Shown: piece by piece, positions 51,978-61,103 of the stretch
Numbering within the stretch: the stretch's first letter is position 1
How the letters are laid out: each line of letters starts with the position of its first letter
Assembly: GCF_024362385.1 (NCBI RefSeq)
Contig: NZ_CP101466.1
Coordinates: 1,116,001-1,180,000, forward strand
Source of the DNA: Arthrobacter sp. DNA4
GTDB lineage: Bacteria > Actinomycetota > Actinomycetes > Actinomycetales > Micrococcaceae
Reading direction: 5' to 3'
DNA: 64,000 nucleotides
Made by a program: the position numbers and the translations under genes
Notes under the pieces: model-generated
The model's input: the letters and a program-made list of their open reading frames with translations, nothing else
Databases searched by the model: none
Told to the model about the DNA's origin: nothing

Positions 51978-53138
51978 ATGATGATCCGCAGGCTTCCCTT
52001 TGTGGCCCTTGCCGCAGTCCTGTCCCTTTCGGTCGCGTCCTGCAGCAGTTCGACCACGGGCACGTCCAATGCGCCCGACGCCGGCGTGTCCAGCAAGGCC
52101 CAGCAAGCCCTTGACCAGATCAAGGGACAGGTCCTGAGCAAGGGGCCCAACGGCGAGACGCCCTCCCCGGCGTCCACAGCAGACCTCACTCCTGACGAGA
52201 TTCAAAAGGTCAAGGCGCTCAACGCCAAGGCAGCCATCGTGATGCACTACGGCGGCAACGACTGGGCCACCGCCCAGATCAACGGACTTAAATCCGAGTT
52301 CGAAAAGCTCGGTGTCAAGGTCATTGCCACCACTGATGCGAACTTCAAGCCGGACAAGCAGGTCTCGGACATCGAGACGGTCATGTCGCAGAACCCGAAC
52401 ATTATTGTCTCCATCCCCACGGATCCCGTAGCTACGGCCTCCGCCTACAAGAAAGCCGCGGCCGCCGGCACCAAGCTCGTCTTCATGGACAACATCCCCC
52501 AGGGACTGACGGCCGGTCAAGACTATGTCTCTGTGGTTTCCGCTGACAACTACGGCAACGGCGTCGTCTCCGCCCACCAAATGGCCAAAGCCCTCGGCGG
52601 CAAGGGGAAGATCGGGGTGGTCTTCCACCAGGCTGATTTCTTCGTGACCAAGCAGCGCTACCAGGGATTCAAGGAAACGATTACGAAGGAATACCCGGAT
52701 ATCAAGATCGTCGAGGAAAAGGGGATTGCTGGGCCGGACTTCGCTGGTGATGCCCAGGCTGCTGCGAACGCAATGCTCAGCAAGTACGCCGACCTGTCCG
52801 GAATCTGGGCGGTCTGGGATGTTCCTGCAGAAGGTGTCATGGCCGCAGCGCGGGCCGCGGGCCGGCCGGACCTGAAGATCGCCACGGAGGACCTCGGCAA
52901 GAATGTCGCGATTGCCCTGGCCAAGGACGAACTTGTCGTAGGCCTTGGAGCGCAGGTTCCGTTCGACCAGGGTGTCACGGAAGCGCGGCTGGCCGCGGGG
53001 GCGCTCATCGGCAAGCAGGCGCCCGCTTATGTGGCTCTAAGTGCGCTTCCGGTTGACCACTCCAACGTCCTGGATGCCTGGAAGCAGGTCTACCACGAGG
53101 ACGCCCCGAAGGACATCCAGGACTCCTACAAGAAGTAG
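51978..53138 (+). CDS. Sugar ABC transporter substrate-binding lipoprotein (RbsB/type I PBP)
   Basis: The 386-aa protein has a lipoprotein signal (MMIRRLPFVALAAVLSLSV, lipobox VASC) and a low-complexity linker. The periplasmic-binding-protein type 1 fold follows, with DWATAQINGLKSEFEKLGVKVIATTDANF-like strands split over about 85-125, IPTDPVATASAYKKAAAAG and VFMDNIPQGLTAG. It binds a sugar or polyol outside the membrane and delivers it to the permease encoded downstream. GGAGAAC precedes ATG 51978; the following ATG 51981 is possible. A hairpin after the gene may stabilise its mRNA, as binding proteins are needed in excess. Confidence 0.9.
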   Translation: MMIRRLPFVALAAVLSLSVASCSSSTTGTSNAPDAGVSSKAQQALDQIKGQVLSKGPNGETPSPASTADLTPDEIQKVKALNAKAAIVMHYGGNDWATAQINGLKSEFEKLGVKVIATTDANFKPDKQVSDIETVMSQNPNIIVSIPTDPVATASAYKKAAAAGTKLVFMDNIPQGLTAGQDYVSVVSADNYGNGVVSAHQMAKALGGKGKIGVVFHQADFFVTKQRYQGFKETITKEYPDIKIVEEKGIAGPDFAGDAQAAANAMLSKYADLSGIWAVWDVPAEGVMAAARAAGRPDLKIATEDLGKNVAIALAKDELVVGLGAQVPFDQGVTEARLAAGALIGKQAPAYVALSALPVDHSNVLDAWKQVYHEDAPKDIQDSYKK

Positions 53139-53147
53139 CCAAAACCG

Positions 53148-53178
53148 GCGGTGCGGGGGTTTCCCACCCCCGCACCGC
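53148..53178 (+). terminator. Intercistronic hairpin after the binding-protein gene
   Basis: GCGGTGCGGGGG (53148-53159) and CCCCCGCACCGC (53167-53178) form a perfect 12-bp stem with a 7-nt loop. It lies in the 55-bp gap before the ATPase gene without a T-tract, so partial termination or mRNA protection is likely rather than full stop. Confidence 0.7.
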
Positions 53179-53193
53179 GCCGAAAGGGCAACG

Positions 53194-54702
53194 ATGAATA
53201 CCGCAGACAATGTCGTCGAGATGCGCTCGATTTCCAAGAGCTTCAACGGCGTTCCCGTATTGAAGGATGTCAATTTCGACGTCCGTAAGGGTGAAGTCCA
53301 TGCGCTCGCAGGAGGAAACGGCGCAGGGAAGTCCACGCTCATGAAGATCCTCCAGGGCGTCTACCAAGCGGACGCCGGCGAGATCCTTATCGGAGGAAAG
53401 CCCACCGCCATCAACTCGATCCAGGACGCGAAGGCCGCCGGGATCGGCATGGTCTTCCAGGAGTTCAGCCTGGTACCGAGCCTGACCGTTGCGCAGAACA
53501 TTTTCCTCGCCTCCGAACCGCTCGGCACCGGCGGCCTCATCGACGACCGTGCCTCGGTGCGCCGGGCCCGGGAAGTCTTCAGTGAAATGGAGGTCGATGT
53601 CGACCCGCGCGCCGGAGTCGCACGGCTGGGCACTGCTTACTGGCAGCTGACCGAGATCGCCAAGGCACTCGCGCAGAATGCCCAGGTGCTCATCATGGAT
53701 GAGCCCACAGCCAGCCTTGCCCGGCATGAATCCGAAGCGCTCTTCGAACTCATTGACCGCCTCAAACAGCGTGGCATCTCCATCATCTACATTTCCCACC
53801 GCATGGATGAGGTGTACAGGCTCGCGGATCGGATCACCATCCTCCGCGACGGCCACCACCTCCTCACCGCGCCACTGACGGACGTCACTCCCGGACAGAT
53901 CGTGGAAGGCATCGTCGGCAAGAAGATCGAGGGGCAGCTTTCCTATCGTGCGCGTGATCATGTGGCCTACGACGGGGCGCCGCTTCTGGAAGTCCGCGGG
54001 CTTAACGCGGGGCAGCGGGTGAGGGATGTTTCGTTCACGGTCCGGCCTGGCGAAATCCTCGGCCTGGCAGGGCTGATGGGCAGCGGACGAACCGAGCTCG
54101 CCCGTGCTCTCTTTGGCATTGACAAGTTGGACAGCGGTGAAGTCCTCCTGCGGGGCAAAAAGGTCAACCTTAGCTCGCCGCAACAGGCCATCAACGCGGG
54201 AGTTGCCCTCATCCCGGAGGACCGCAGGGCCCAAGGCCTCGTCTTGGAGCACTCCGTCCAGGACAACCTGCTGCTTCCCCTCCTGGGCCAGATCCAGCGT
54301 GGACCCTTTCTGGACGGCGGAAAGGGTAAGGAATTGTCCGCATCACTGATCAAGAGGTTCGCAGTGAAGGTGGCCCACCCCCACCGCCCGGTGCGGCTTC
54401 TCTCGGGCGGAAACCAGCAGAAAGTGGTCATCGCCAAGTGGCTGGGCACCGATCCGGACATCCTGATCCTTGACGAGCCAACGGCGGGCGTCGACATCGG
54501 CACCAAAAGCGAAATTCTCGACATGATCCGGGAGCTTGCCAGTGCAGGCAAGGCCGTCATCGTCATCTCCTCCGAGTACCCCGAACTACTCGCGGTCAGC
54601 GACCGCGTCCTCGTCCTCAAGGACGGCTCCATCATCCGTGACATCCCCCGCAGCGAGATCGCTGACGAGGAATATCTCCAACTTGCAGTCCAGGGAGTCT
54701 GA
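53194..54702 (+). CDS. Sugar ABC transporter ATP-binding protein (RbsA-like, two ABC domains)
   Basis: The 502-aa protein is two ABC ATPase domains in tandem. The first has Walker A GGNGAGKST, the signature-like QLTEIAKAL and Walker B LIMDEPTASL. The second has the classical LSGGNQQKVVIAKWL and LILDEPTAGVDI, while its Walker A region is degenerate (GLMGSGRTEL), as usual in RbsA/XylG proteins. It sits on the inner face of the membrane and drives sugar import with the adjoining permease and binding protein. The ATG start 53194 has AAAGGG upstream. The next gene follows after 2 bp. Confidence 0.93.
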   Translation: MNTADNVVEMRSISKSFNGVPVLKDVNFDVRKGEVHALAGGNGAGKSTLMKILQGVYQADAGEILIGGKPTAINSIQDAKAAGIGMVFQEFSLVPSLTVAQNIFLASEPLGTGGLIDDRASVRRAREVFSEMEVDVDPRAGVARLGTAYWQLTEIAKALAQNAQVLIMDEPTASLARHESEALFELIDRLKQRGISIIYISHRMDEVYRLADRITILRDGHHLLTAPLTDVTPGQIVEGIVGKKIEGQLSYRARDHVAYDGAPLLEVRGLNAGQRVRDVSFTVRPGEILGLAGLMGSGRTELARALFGIDKLDSGEVLLRGKKVNLSSPQQAINAGVALIPEDRRAQGLVLEHSVQDNLLLPLLGQIQRGPFLDGGKGKELSASLIKRFAVKVAHPHRPVRLLSGGNQQKVVIAKWLGTDPDILILDEPTAGVDIGTKSEILDMIRELASAGKAVIVISSEYPELLAVSDRVLVLKDGSIIRDIPRSEIADEEYLQLAVQGV

Positions 54703-54704
54703 AA

Positions 54705-55691
54705 GTGAGCAACGCAAAAACCATCGCGCCCCGGGACACCGCGGCCCCCCGAAATTTCGGCACCATCCTCAAGGAACTCGACTGGCGGCGCTACGTCATC
54801 TACATCGGCTTCGTCGTGGTTTTCCTCTTCTTCGCCGTTCTGCTCCGCGACCAGGGCTTCCTGTCGCCCAACAACCTGCTGAACATCTTCCGGCAGACCG
54901 CCACAATCACCGTCATCGCCGTCGGCATGACATACGTGATCGCCTGCGCAGAGATTGACCTCAGCGTTGGATCCGTGGTAAGCCTCTCCAGCGTGTGCAC
55001 CGCTATGGCGCTCTCCCAGTGGGGCCTGGTCCCCGGCATCCTCGCCGGCCTCGCCGTCGGGCTCGTCGTCGGATCGGTCAACGGTGCCCTGGTCAGCCTC
55101 CTTGGCATCCCATCCTTCCTGGTGACACTAGGCATGCTGGGAATCGCCGTCGGCGTTGCCCAGTGGATCACGGCGTCCGCGCCCCAGCCCATCCTGAACG
55201 ACACGTTCAACACGCTGTTTGGATCCGGCAACTTCGGTCCTGTTCCGGGCCTGGTGGTCTGGAGCGCCATCTTCGTGGCGATCGGCGCCGTCGTGCTGAA
55301 CCGCACCAGGTTTGGCCGCCAGGTCCTGGCCACAGGTGGCAACCGCAACGCCGCTGAGTTCACCGGCATCAATACCAAGCGCATTAAGTTCCAGGTGCTC
55401 CTCATCTCGGGCATGGTGGCAAGCGTCGCCGGCATGCTCTACGCCGGCCGGCTGCAGTCCGGACGGTTCCAGTGGGGATCGGGAGACGAACTCTCCGCCA
55501 TCGCCGCCGTCATCCTGGGTGGAACCAGCCTCTTCGGCGGGTTCGGCTCCATCATCGGCACCCTCTTCGGCGCCCTGTTGATCGGCCTGATCAACAACGG
55601 GCTGATCCTCGCAGGGCTCGACAGCAGCCAGCAGCAGGTGGTCCGCGGCGCGATCATCATCCTGGCCGTCGCCCTCGCCCGAAAGAAGTAG
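54705..55691 (+). CDS. Sugar ABC transporter permease (RbsC-like)
   Basis: The 328-aa protein has 8-10 membrane helices and the RbsC family pattern: VGMTYVIACAEIDLSVGSVVSLSS near 75 and the later ATGGNRNAAEFTGINTKRIKF, followed by AIAAVILGGTSLFGGFGSIIGTL. It forms the channel of the importer as a homodimer. The GTG start lies 2 bp after the ATPase gene's stop, so translation is coupled. A cytoplasmic N-terminus of about 25 residues precedes the first helix. Confidence 0.93.
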   Translation: MSNAKTIAPRDTAAPRNFGTILKELDWRRYVIYIGFVVVFLFFAVLLRDQGFLSPNNLLNIFRQTATITVIAVGMTYVIACAEIDLSVGSVVSLSSVCTAMALSQWGLVPGILAGLAVGLVVGSVNGALVSLLGIPSFLVTLGMLGIAVGVAQWITASAPQPILNDTFNTLFGSGNFGPVPGLVVWSAIFVAIGAVVLNRTRFGRQVLATGGNRNAAEFTGINTKRIKFQVLLISGMVASVAGMLYAGRLQSGRFQWGSGDELSAIAAVILGGTSLFGGFGSIIGTLFGALLIGLINNGLILAGLDSSQQQVVRGAIIILAVALARKK

Positions 55692-55696
55692 CGACT

Positions 55697-56851
55697 GTGA
55701 CCTTCCAACTTCGCGCAGGAATTATCGGAACAGGATTCATGGGTTCTGTCCACGCCCATGCGGTGCGCGCGGCAGGCGCTGAAGTCATCGCAGTCGCCGG
55801 CAGCAGCAAGGCGTCCGCCGAAGCCGCAGCCCCCGCGCTCGGCGCCCGCACCGCAGCCGAGTCCCCTGAAGCACTGATCTCACGTGCAGACGTGGACGTC
55901 ATCCACATCTGCACGCCGAACGCGACCCACGCCGACCTCGCCCGCAAAGCCATTGCGGCAGGAAAAGCAGTCATCTGCGAAAAGCCACTGGCGACGAGCG
56001 TTGAGGACGCCCGGGAATTGACAGCCCTCGCGGACCAGGCGGGAGTCGTCACGGGCGTGCCCTTCGTCTACCGGTTCTATCCGGCCGTCCGCGAAGCCCG
56101 CGACCGTATCCTCCGCGGCGACGCCGGCCGGCTGTGGCTCCTTCACGGTTCCTACCTGCAGGATTGGCTGGTTGGCGCGGGAGCCACGAACTGGCGGGTC
56201 GATTCAACGATCGGAGGAGCCTCCAGGGCGTTCGGTGACATCGGCGTGCACTGGTGTGACCTGATGGAGTTCACCACTGGACACAAAATCACCAGGCTTG
56301 TGGCGGAGACCAGCAGGGCCTACGACCAACGCGAAACCGGCGGCCGGGTGTCCTCCGTTGCCACCGAGGACGGGGCCACGCTCCTGTTCGAGACGGACAA
56401 GGGTGCCACAGGTTCCCTGGTGGTCAGCCAAGTCAGCCCAGGCCGCAAAAACCGCCTGTGGTTCTCCTTCGACGGAACCGAAGCGTCATTCAGCTTCAAC
56501 CAGGAACGGCCGGACACCCTTCACGTGGGCGGCACCGGGTCCAGCTCCGAAATCGCCGTTGGCCCGCAAACGCTGACGACTCCGGGCGGCCGGCGGTACG
56601 CCAAACTCCCACCGGGGCACCCCCAGGGATACCAGGACAGCTTTAACTCATTCGTCGCCGACGTATACGCAGCTATCCAGGGGCAGACACCTGAAGGCCT
56701 GCCCACGTTCCGGGACGGATTACGGGCAGCCCTCATTACCGACGCGGTCGTTACCTCCGCTGCACAACGGTCATGGGTTGATGTTCCCAGCACTGAGGCC
56801 CCACGCGAATTACTCAAGTCTTCCTCCACCGTTGAAAGGCAGAAGCAATGA
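55697..56851 (+). CDS. Gfo/Idh/MocA family oxidoreductase (first)
   Basis: The 384-aa protein has an N-terminal Rossmann fold (AGIIGTGFMGSVHAHAV) and the EKPLA motif in VICEKPLATS (near 95). The C-terminal alpha/beta domain holds HW and D residues of the active site (GDIGVHWCDLMEF). It is an NAD(P)-dependent sugar or inositol dehydrogenase. The GTG start at 55697 is only 5 bp after the permease gene. Its stop overlaps the isomerase gene by 4 bp. The family covers inositol, glucose and 1,5-anhydro-sugar dehydrogenases, so the exact substrate is open. Confidence 0.9.
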   Translation: MTFQLRAGIIGTGFMGSVHAHAVRAAGAEVIAVAGSSKASAEAAAPALGARTAAESPEALISRADVDVIHICTPNATHADLARKAIAAGKAVICEKPLATSVEDARELTALADQAGVVTGVPFVYRFYPAVREARDRILRGDAGRLWLLHGSYLQDWLVGAGATNWRVDSTIGGASRAFGDIGVHWCDLMEFTTGHKITRLVAETSRAYDQRETGGRVSSVATEDGATLLFETDKGATGSLVVSQVSPGRKNRLWFSFDGTEASFSFNQERPDTLHVGGTGSSSEIAVGPQTLTTPGGRRYAKLPPGHPQGYQDSFNSFVADVYAAIQGQTPEGLPTFRDGLRAALITDAVVTSAAQRSWVDVPSTEAPRELLKSSSTVERQKQ

Positions 56852-57669
56852 AACTCGGTTACTGTTCCATCACCTGGGGGGGCGTCGTCGGCCACCCGCA
56901 AGGTGTGACGAGCGTGAAGGACCTTTTCTACCTGACCCACGGATCTATGCGGCAAGCAGTCCAGGACATCGCATCCGTCGGCTACCAGGGTGTTGAAATG
57001 TTTGACGGCAACCTCGCGGACTATGCAGACAAGCCCGAAGAACTCAAGGAAATCCTGGCCACTGCCGGAGTCGAACTGACAAGCGTCTATACCGGGGCGA
57101 ACTTCATCTATGCCGACATACTTCCGGACGAAATGCACCGCATTCACCGCGCCGCCGAGCTGGCCGCAAGCTTCGGAGCGGAACGGCTCGTGGTGGGTGG
57201 CGGGGCACGCCGCGCCGCCGGAACCACTGACCAGGACTACCAACGCCTCGGTGAGGCCCTGGACAGCGTCACGGACATCGCAGAAAGCTTCGGGTTGTCG
57301 GCAAGCTACCATCCGCACCTGAGCACCATCGTCGAAAGCCCGGCGGAACTGGACAAACTGATGCCGCTCACCCGGATCGGCTTTTGCCCGGACACCGCCC
57401 ACCTTGCGGCCGGCGGAGCAGACCCGGCGGCGGTCATTCGGAAGTACGCCGGCAGGATCCAGCACGTCCACCTGAAGGACTTCCAGCAGGACCCCTTCAA
57501 TTTCCTGCCATTGGGACAGGGCGAGCTCGACTTCCCGGACATCATCGCCGCCATCCGCGAAAGCGGATATGACAGCTGGCTCATGGTGGAACTCGACAAC
57601 TACGACGGTGACCCACGGGAAGCCGCAGCCCTCAGCAAGAAGTACCTGGAAAACCTCCTCTCTCACTAA
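56848..57669 (+). CDS. Sugar phosphate isomerase/epimerase (xylose isomerase-like TIM barrel)
   Basis: The 273-aa TIM-barrel protein of the AP endonuclease 2/IolE family has an N-terminal strand (KLGYCSITWGG). Metal ligands are apparent in SASYHPHLSTIVE, FCPDTAHLAAGG and IQHVHLKDFQQD, together with the final VELDN. Such enzymes isomerise, epimerise or dehydrate sugars or inosose. The start overlaps the preceding gene (ATGA), and it is in the middle of the operon between two dehydrogenases. Together they could oxidise a polyol, rearrange it and oxidise or reduce it again. Confidence 0.88.
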   Translation: MKLGYCSITWGGVVGHPQGVTSVKDLFYLTHGSMRQAVQDIASVGYQGVEMFDGNLADYADKPEELKEILATAGVELTSVYTGANFIYADILPDEMHRIHRAAELAASFGAERLVVGGGARRAAGTTDQDYQRLGEALDSVTDIAESFGLSASYHPHLSTIVESPAELDKLMPLTRIGFCPDTAHLAAGGADPAAVIRKYAGRIQHVHLKDFQQDPFNFLPLGQGELDFPDIIAAIRESGYDSWLMVELDNYDGDPREAAALSKKYLENLLSH

Positions 57670-57732
57670 TTTTCAACCGCAGGGCCTGCCACCGACGGCA
57701 CCGCCCCGCCTTCCGGAAGGAACAAGATCCAC

Positions 57733-58905
57733 ATGCAAAACCTCAACGTCGGCCTCATCGGAGGCGGCTTCATGGGCAAGGCCCACTCCCTGGCTTATGC
57801 CGCCATGCCTATGTTCTTTTGGCCTGCACCGGCACTCCCTGTCCGCAAAGTCATCGCCGAAGCCAACCCGGATCTCGCCGCCGAGGCGGCCCGCCGCTTC
57901 GGGTTCGAGAACTCCACGGCGGACTGGCGCAGCATCATCGACGATCCAGATATCCACGTTGTAGACATCGCCACGCCCAACCATCTCCATGCCGAAATCG
58001 CCATCGCCGCCGCCGAAGCAGGCAAGCACATCATCTGCGAAAAGCCTCTTGCGCGTACCGGCGAAGAATCCAAGGCCATGTACGACGCGGTTAAAGACAA
58101 GAACCTCGTCCACATGGTGGCGTTCAACTACCGGCGGACCCCTGCCGTGGCACTGGCAAAGAAATACATCGAGGAAGGGGCAATCGGACAAATCCTCAAC
58201 TTCCGTGGCACCTACCTGCAGGACTGGAGCGCCGACCCCAACTCGCCGCTGTCATGGCGTTTCCAGAAATCCATCGCAGGTTCCGGCGCCCTCGGAGACA
58301 TCGCGACGCACGTCATTGACATGGCCCGCTATCTTGTCGGCGAGTTCAGCGCCGTCAACGCCCTCATGTCCACCTGGATCCCCGAGCGGCCGCTCCAAAC
58401 CGGAGGTGCTGACGCGCTCGGCACGGTACGGGGCGGAGAAGGCCCCCGGGGTCAGGTTGACGTGGACGACGAAGTCATGACCATGATCCGCTTTGCCAAC
58501 GGTGCCGTGGGTTCCGTGGAAGCAACACGCAACGCCCACGGAAGGAACAACTTCATCACCTTCGAAATTCACGGAACCGAAGGAAGCATTGTGTTCAACT
58601 ACGAGCGGCGCGACGAACTGCAGGTCTGCTTCGCTTCGGACCCCGGTGACCGCCGGGGATTCCGAACCGTTTACACCGGGCCCGCACACCCCTACGGAGA
58701 AGCACTCTGGCCCATCCCTGCCCTCGGCATCGGATACGGCGAAACAAAGATCATCGAGGCCTACGACTTCTTCAAGGCCATCGCAGAAGGCGGCAGCGTA
58801 AGCCCGAATTTTGCCGACGGCTACCAGGTGGCTCTCATCGACGACGCAATCGTCGAGTCGGCTGCAAAGGAATCCTGGGTCGAGGTTCCGCAAATCAACG
58901 CATGA
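57733..58905 (+). CDS. Gfo/Idh/MocA family oxidoreductase (second)
   Basis: The 390-aa protein has an N-terminal Rossmann motif VGLIGGGFMGKAHSLAYA, HIICEKPLAR near 98 and a C-terminal domain with IATHVIDMARYL, the catalytic-type His and Asp of this family. The larger C-terminal loops (EAPLQT-like to GGEGPRGQVDVDDEV) are typical of the longer members found in sugar operons. It is not close to the first Gfo/Idh gene in sequence, so they act on different substrates or at different steps. A strong hairpin follows it. Confidence 0.9.
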   Translation: MQNLNVGLIGGGFMGKAHSLAYAAMPMFFWPAPALPVRKVIAEANPDLAAEAARRFGFENSTADWRSIIDDPDIHVVDIATPNHLHAEIAIAAAEAGKHIICEKPLARTGEESKAMYDAVKDKNLVHMVAFNYRRTPAVALAKKYIEEGAIGQILNFRGTYLQDWSADPNSPLSWRFQKSIAGSGALGDIATHVIDMARYLVGEFSAVNALMSTWIPERPLQTGGADALGTVRGGEGPRGQVDVDDEVMTMIRFANGAVGSVEATRNAHGRNNFITFEIHGTEGSIVFNYERRDELQVCFASDPGDRRGFRTVYTGPAHPYGEALWPIPALGIGYGETKIIEAYDFFKAIAEGGSVSPNFADGYQVALIDDAIVESAAKESWVEVPQINA

Positions 58906-58911
58906 CCCAAC

Positions 58912-58941
58912 GGGAGGGGCGGCGATCAGTCCGCCCCTCCC
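58912..58941 (+). terminator. Hairpin after the second dehydrogenase gene
   Basis: GGGAGGGGCGG (58912-58922) and CCGCCCCTCCC (58931-58941) form a perfect 11-bp stem with an 8-nt loop, in the 65-bp gap before the small monooxygenase-like gene. It may reduce or end transcription of the operon. Confidence 0.65.
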
Positions 58942-58970
58942 GCAGGCCCAGGAGCACCCGAGGACGAAAA

Positions 58971-59291
58971 ATGCCACACACAACAGTCAAGCAAGAAGAA
59001 GCGCAAGTCTGGTTAATGCCCGTGTTCATCGCAAAGGCTGGGTACGAAGCAACGCTTCATGAAGCACTCATCGGACTGCAATCCCTAAGCCGAAAAGACA
59101 CCGGATGCCTGGAATACACCGTCTTCTCTGACGATCAAAGGCCAGGTACGTTCGTCCTCATTGAGGGATGGGCCCGCAACGAGGACCTCAAGACCCACAA
59201 CGAAGAAGTCCATGTAAAGGAATTCGTGAACGTGGTGCAGCCCCTGCTGGCCGCACCCTTCTCCGTAACCCCCATTACGCCTCTCGGCTGA
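58971..59291 (+). CDS. Antibiotic biosynthesis monooxygenase-fold protein (quinol monooxygenase-like)
   Basis: The protein is 106 aa from ATG 58971, with GAGGACG upstream. It is a dimeric alpha/beta barrel of the ABM/YgiN family: strand MPVFIAKAGYE, ALIGLQSLSRKDTGCLEYTVF, FVLIEGWARNEDLKTHNEEVHVKEF. Small enzymes of this kind oxidise quinol-like compounds without cofactor, or act in detoxification. It lies at the end of the sugar operon after a hairpin, so it may be expressed with it at a lower level. The specific role is unknown. Confidence 0.85.
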   Translation: MPHTTVKQEEAQVWLMPVFIAKAGYEATLHEALIGLQSLSRKDTGCLEYTVFSDDQRPGTFVLIEGWARNEDLKTHNEEVHVKEFVNVVQPLLAAPFSVTPITPLG

Positions 59292-59314
59292 TACCTACCG
59301 GGGTGAGGGAGGCC

Positions 59315-59340
59315 GACGGCGGGAGGCAAGTTCCGCCGTC
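59315..59340. terminator. Hairpin with conserved loop, copy 2
   Basis: GACGGCGG (59315-59322) and CCGCCGTC (59333-59340) flank the loop GAGGCAAGTT, the same loop as at 50106-50115. It lies just after the small monooxygenase gene and probably ends the sugar operon transcript. Confidence 0.7.
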
Positions 59341-59386
59341 GTCCTTCCCCTTCCTTCGCGCCGGAGCGCCGTTGTAGGGTCAGGGC

Positions 59387-60241
59387 GTGATCGTCCCCGA
59401 TATTTCCCAGAACGCCGTGGCGGTGGCGGATCACTACGATGAGCTCGATCCCATTTACCGCCGGGTGTGGGGCGAACATGTCCATCACGGGCTGTGGGCG
59501 ACGGGCCGCGAGACACCCGCCGGGGCCGTCGAGGCGCTGGTGGACACTGTCGGCGACCGGCTGGGCCTCCTGCCCGGCCAGGCGTGCATCGACATCGGCT
59601 GCGGCTATGGCGCCACCGCAAGGCGCCTCGCGATGACGCGCGGGGTTCGCGTCACCGGCGTCACGCTGTCCGCTGAGCAGGCGCGCTACGCCGCCGAACA
59701 TCCCGTGCCGGGCGTGGACGTCCAGGTCCGCGACTGGCTCGACAACGGGCTGGCCGATGCCTCGGCCGACGCCGCCTGGGCGATCGAGTCGAGCGAGCAC
59801 ATGGCGGACAAGCCCGGGTTCTTCGCCGAGGCGCACCGCGTGCTGGCACCGGGCGGCCGCTTCGTCATCTGCGTGTGGCTCGCCGAGGCCAATGCCAGCG
59901 GTTGGAAGGTCCGCCTCCTGCTCGAGCCGATCTGCCGCGAAGGGCGCCTGCCCTCGATGGGCACGCGCGAAGAATATGAGGCCATGGCGGAGGCGGCGGG
60001 CTTTGTGGTCACCGGCTATGAGGATGTCAGCCGCCGGGTCGCCCGCACGTGGATGATTTGCGCTCGCCGGCTCCTGAAGGCCCTCTTCGTTGACCGCGAA
60101 ACCCGCCAACTCGCCCTGGGCGCACGCAATCGCGGTGCCATTCTGAGCATTCCCTGCCTGATCCTGGCCTACCGCACCGGGGCGATGCACTACGGAATCT
60201 TCACGCTGTCCAAGGCAGGGGAGAACCGGGCGCCCAGGTGA
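59387..60241 (+). CDS. SAM-dependent methyltransferase (cyclopropane-synthase/gamma-tocopherol type)
   Basis: The 284-aa class I methyltransferase has motif I CIDIGCGYGATARRLA at about 68-83, then VTGVTLSAEQARYA, a DxA-type motif II (SADAAWAIESSEHMADK) and LAPGGRFVICVWL. The fold and the ESSEHM segment are those of cyclopropane-fatty-acid synthase or small-molecule C- or O-methyltransferases. The start GTG 59387 gives MIVPDISQN. It stands alone after the terminator hairpin. The substrate is unknown. Confidence 0.85.
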   Translation: MIVPDISQNAVAVADHYDELDPIYRRVWGEHVHHGLWATGRETPAGAVEALVDTVGDRLGLLPGQACIDIGCGYGATARRLAMTRGVRVTGVTLSAEQARYAAEHPVPGVDVQVRDWLDNGLADASADAAWAIESSEHMADKPGFFAEAHRVLAPGGRFVICVWLAEANASGWKVRLLLEPICREGRLPSMGTREEYEAMAEAAGFVVTGYEDVSRRVARTWMICARRLLKALFVDRETRQLALGARNRGAILSIPCLILAYRTGAMHYGIFTLSKAGENRAPR

Positions 60242-60345
60242 AGCGCCGTGACGCCTAAGCTGCGGCCACGGGGCGAGAGCGTCCACATGCTTGGGCCGGG
60301 CTTGTTGATTAGACGCAGGTCACTAACTGGTGTCAGGGTGGATGC

Positions 60346-61083
60346 GTGAATGCCGACATCAACTTCTACTTTGACCCCGTCTGCCCCTTCGCCTGGATGA
60401 CCAGCAAATGGGTGCGGCAGGTGCAGGCGCAGCGCGACTACACCGTGGATTGGCGGTTCATCTCATTGCGTCTGATCAACTCCAACGTGGACTACGACGC
60501 TCACTTTCCGCCGGAGTACGAGGCAGGCCACACCGCCGGGCTCCGGCTTCTGCGGGTGGCGGCCCGGGCCCGCGCGGAGCATGGCCGCGAGTCGATGGCC
60601 AGGCTCTATGAAGCGTTCGGCAAACACATCTTCGACACGGCACCGGACCCGGCCGAACAGCGCACCGAGGGCGAAATCCGTGAGCAGCGCGGAACACGTG
60701 AGTTCGTGGAGCCGATCCTGGCCGACGCAGGCTTGCCCCTGGCACTGGCGGACGCTCTCGACGACGAGTCCTTGGACCGCGAGATCCGTCAGGAGACGGA
60801 TGAGGCACTGGCGCTGACGGGCAAGGACGTGGGCACGCCCATCATCCACTTCGAGCCGCCCGTCGGGGTGGCCTTCTTCGGTCCGGTGATCAGCCGTCTC
60901 CCGGACGAGGATTCGGCCGCCGAGCTGTGGGACCACGTAGTGGGGCTGGCACGGTTCCCCGGTTTTGCCGAACTCAAGCGGAGCCTTCGCGAGCAGCCTC
61001 AGCTTGCTGCCTTCGGGGTCGATGCCGATACCGTCGGTCAGCAGGAGGACTGGCACGGCGGCAGCCGGCGGCAGAAGAAATGA
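60346..61083 (+). CDS. DsbA family thioredoxin-fold protein (mycothiol-dependent reductase-like)
   Basis: The 245-aa protein starts with a thioredoxin-like strand ending in FDPVCPFAWMTSKW: a single active-site Cys in a CPFA motif, as in actinobacterial DsbA-like/nitroreductase proteins of the Rv2466c type that use mycothiol. An inserted helical domain follows and the cis-Pro loop GKDVGTPIIHFE closes the site. It lacks a signal peptide, so it is cytoplasmic. GTG 60346 is the likely start. Its stop overlaps a possible start of the SRPBCC gene, suggesting co-expression. Confidence 0.83.
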   Translation: MNADINFYFDPVCPFAWMTSKWVRQVQAQRDYTVDWRFISLRLINSNVDYDAHFPPEYEAGHTAGLRLLRVAARARAEHGRESMARLYEAFGKHIFDTAPDPAEQRTEGEIREQRGTREFVEPILADAGLPLALADALDDESLDREIRQETDEALALTGKDVGTPIIHFEPPVGVAFFGPVISRLPDEDSAAELWDHVVGLARFPGFAELKRSLREQPQLAAFGVDADTVGQQEDWHGGSRRQKK

Positions 61084-61103
61084 CGTCAGCAGAGGATGGA
61101 TCG

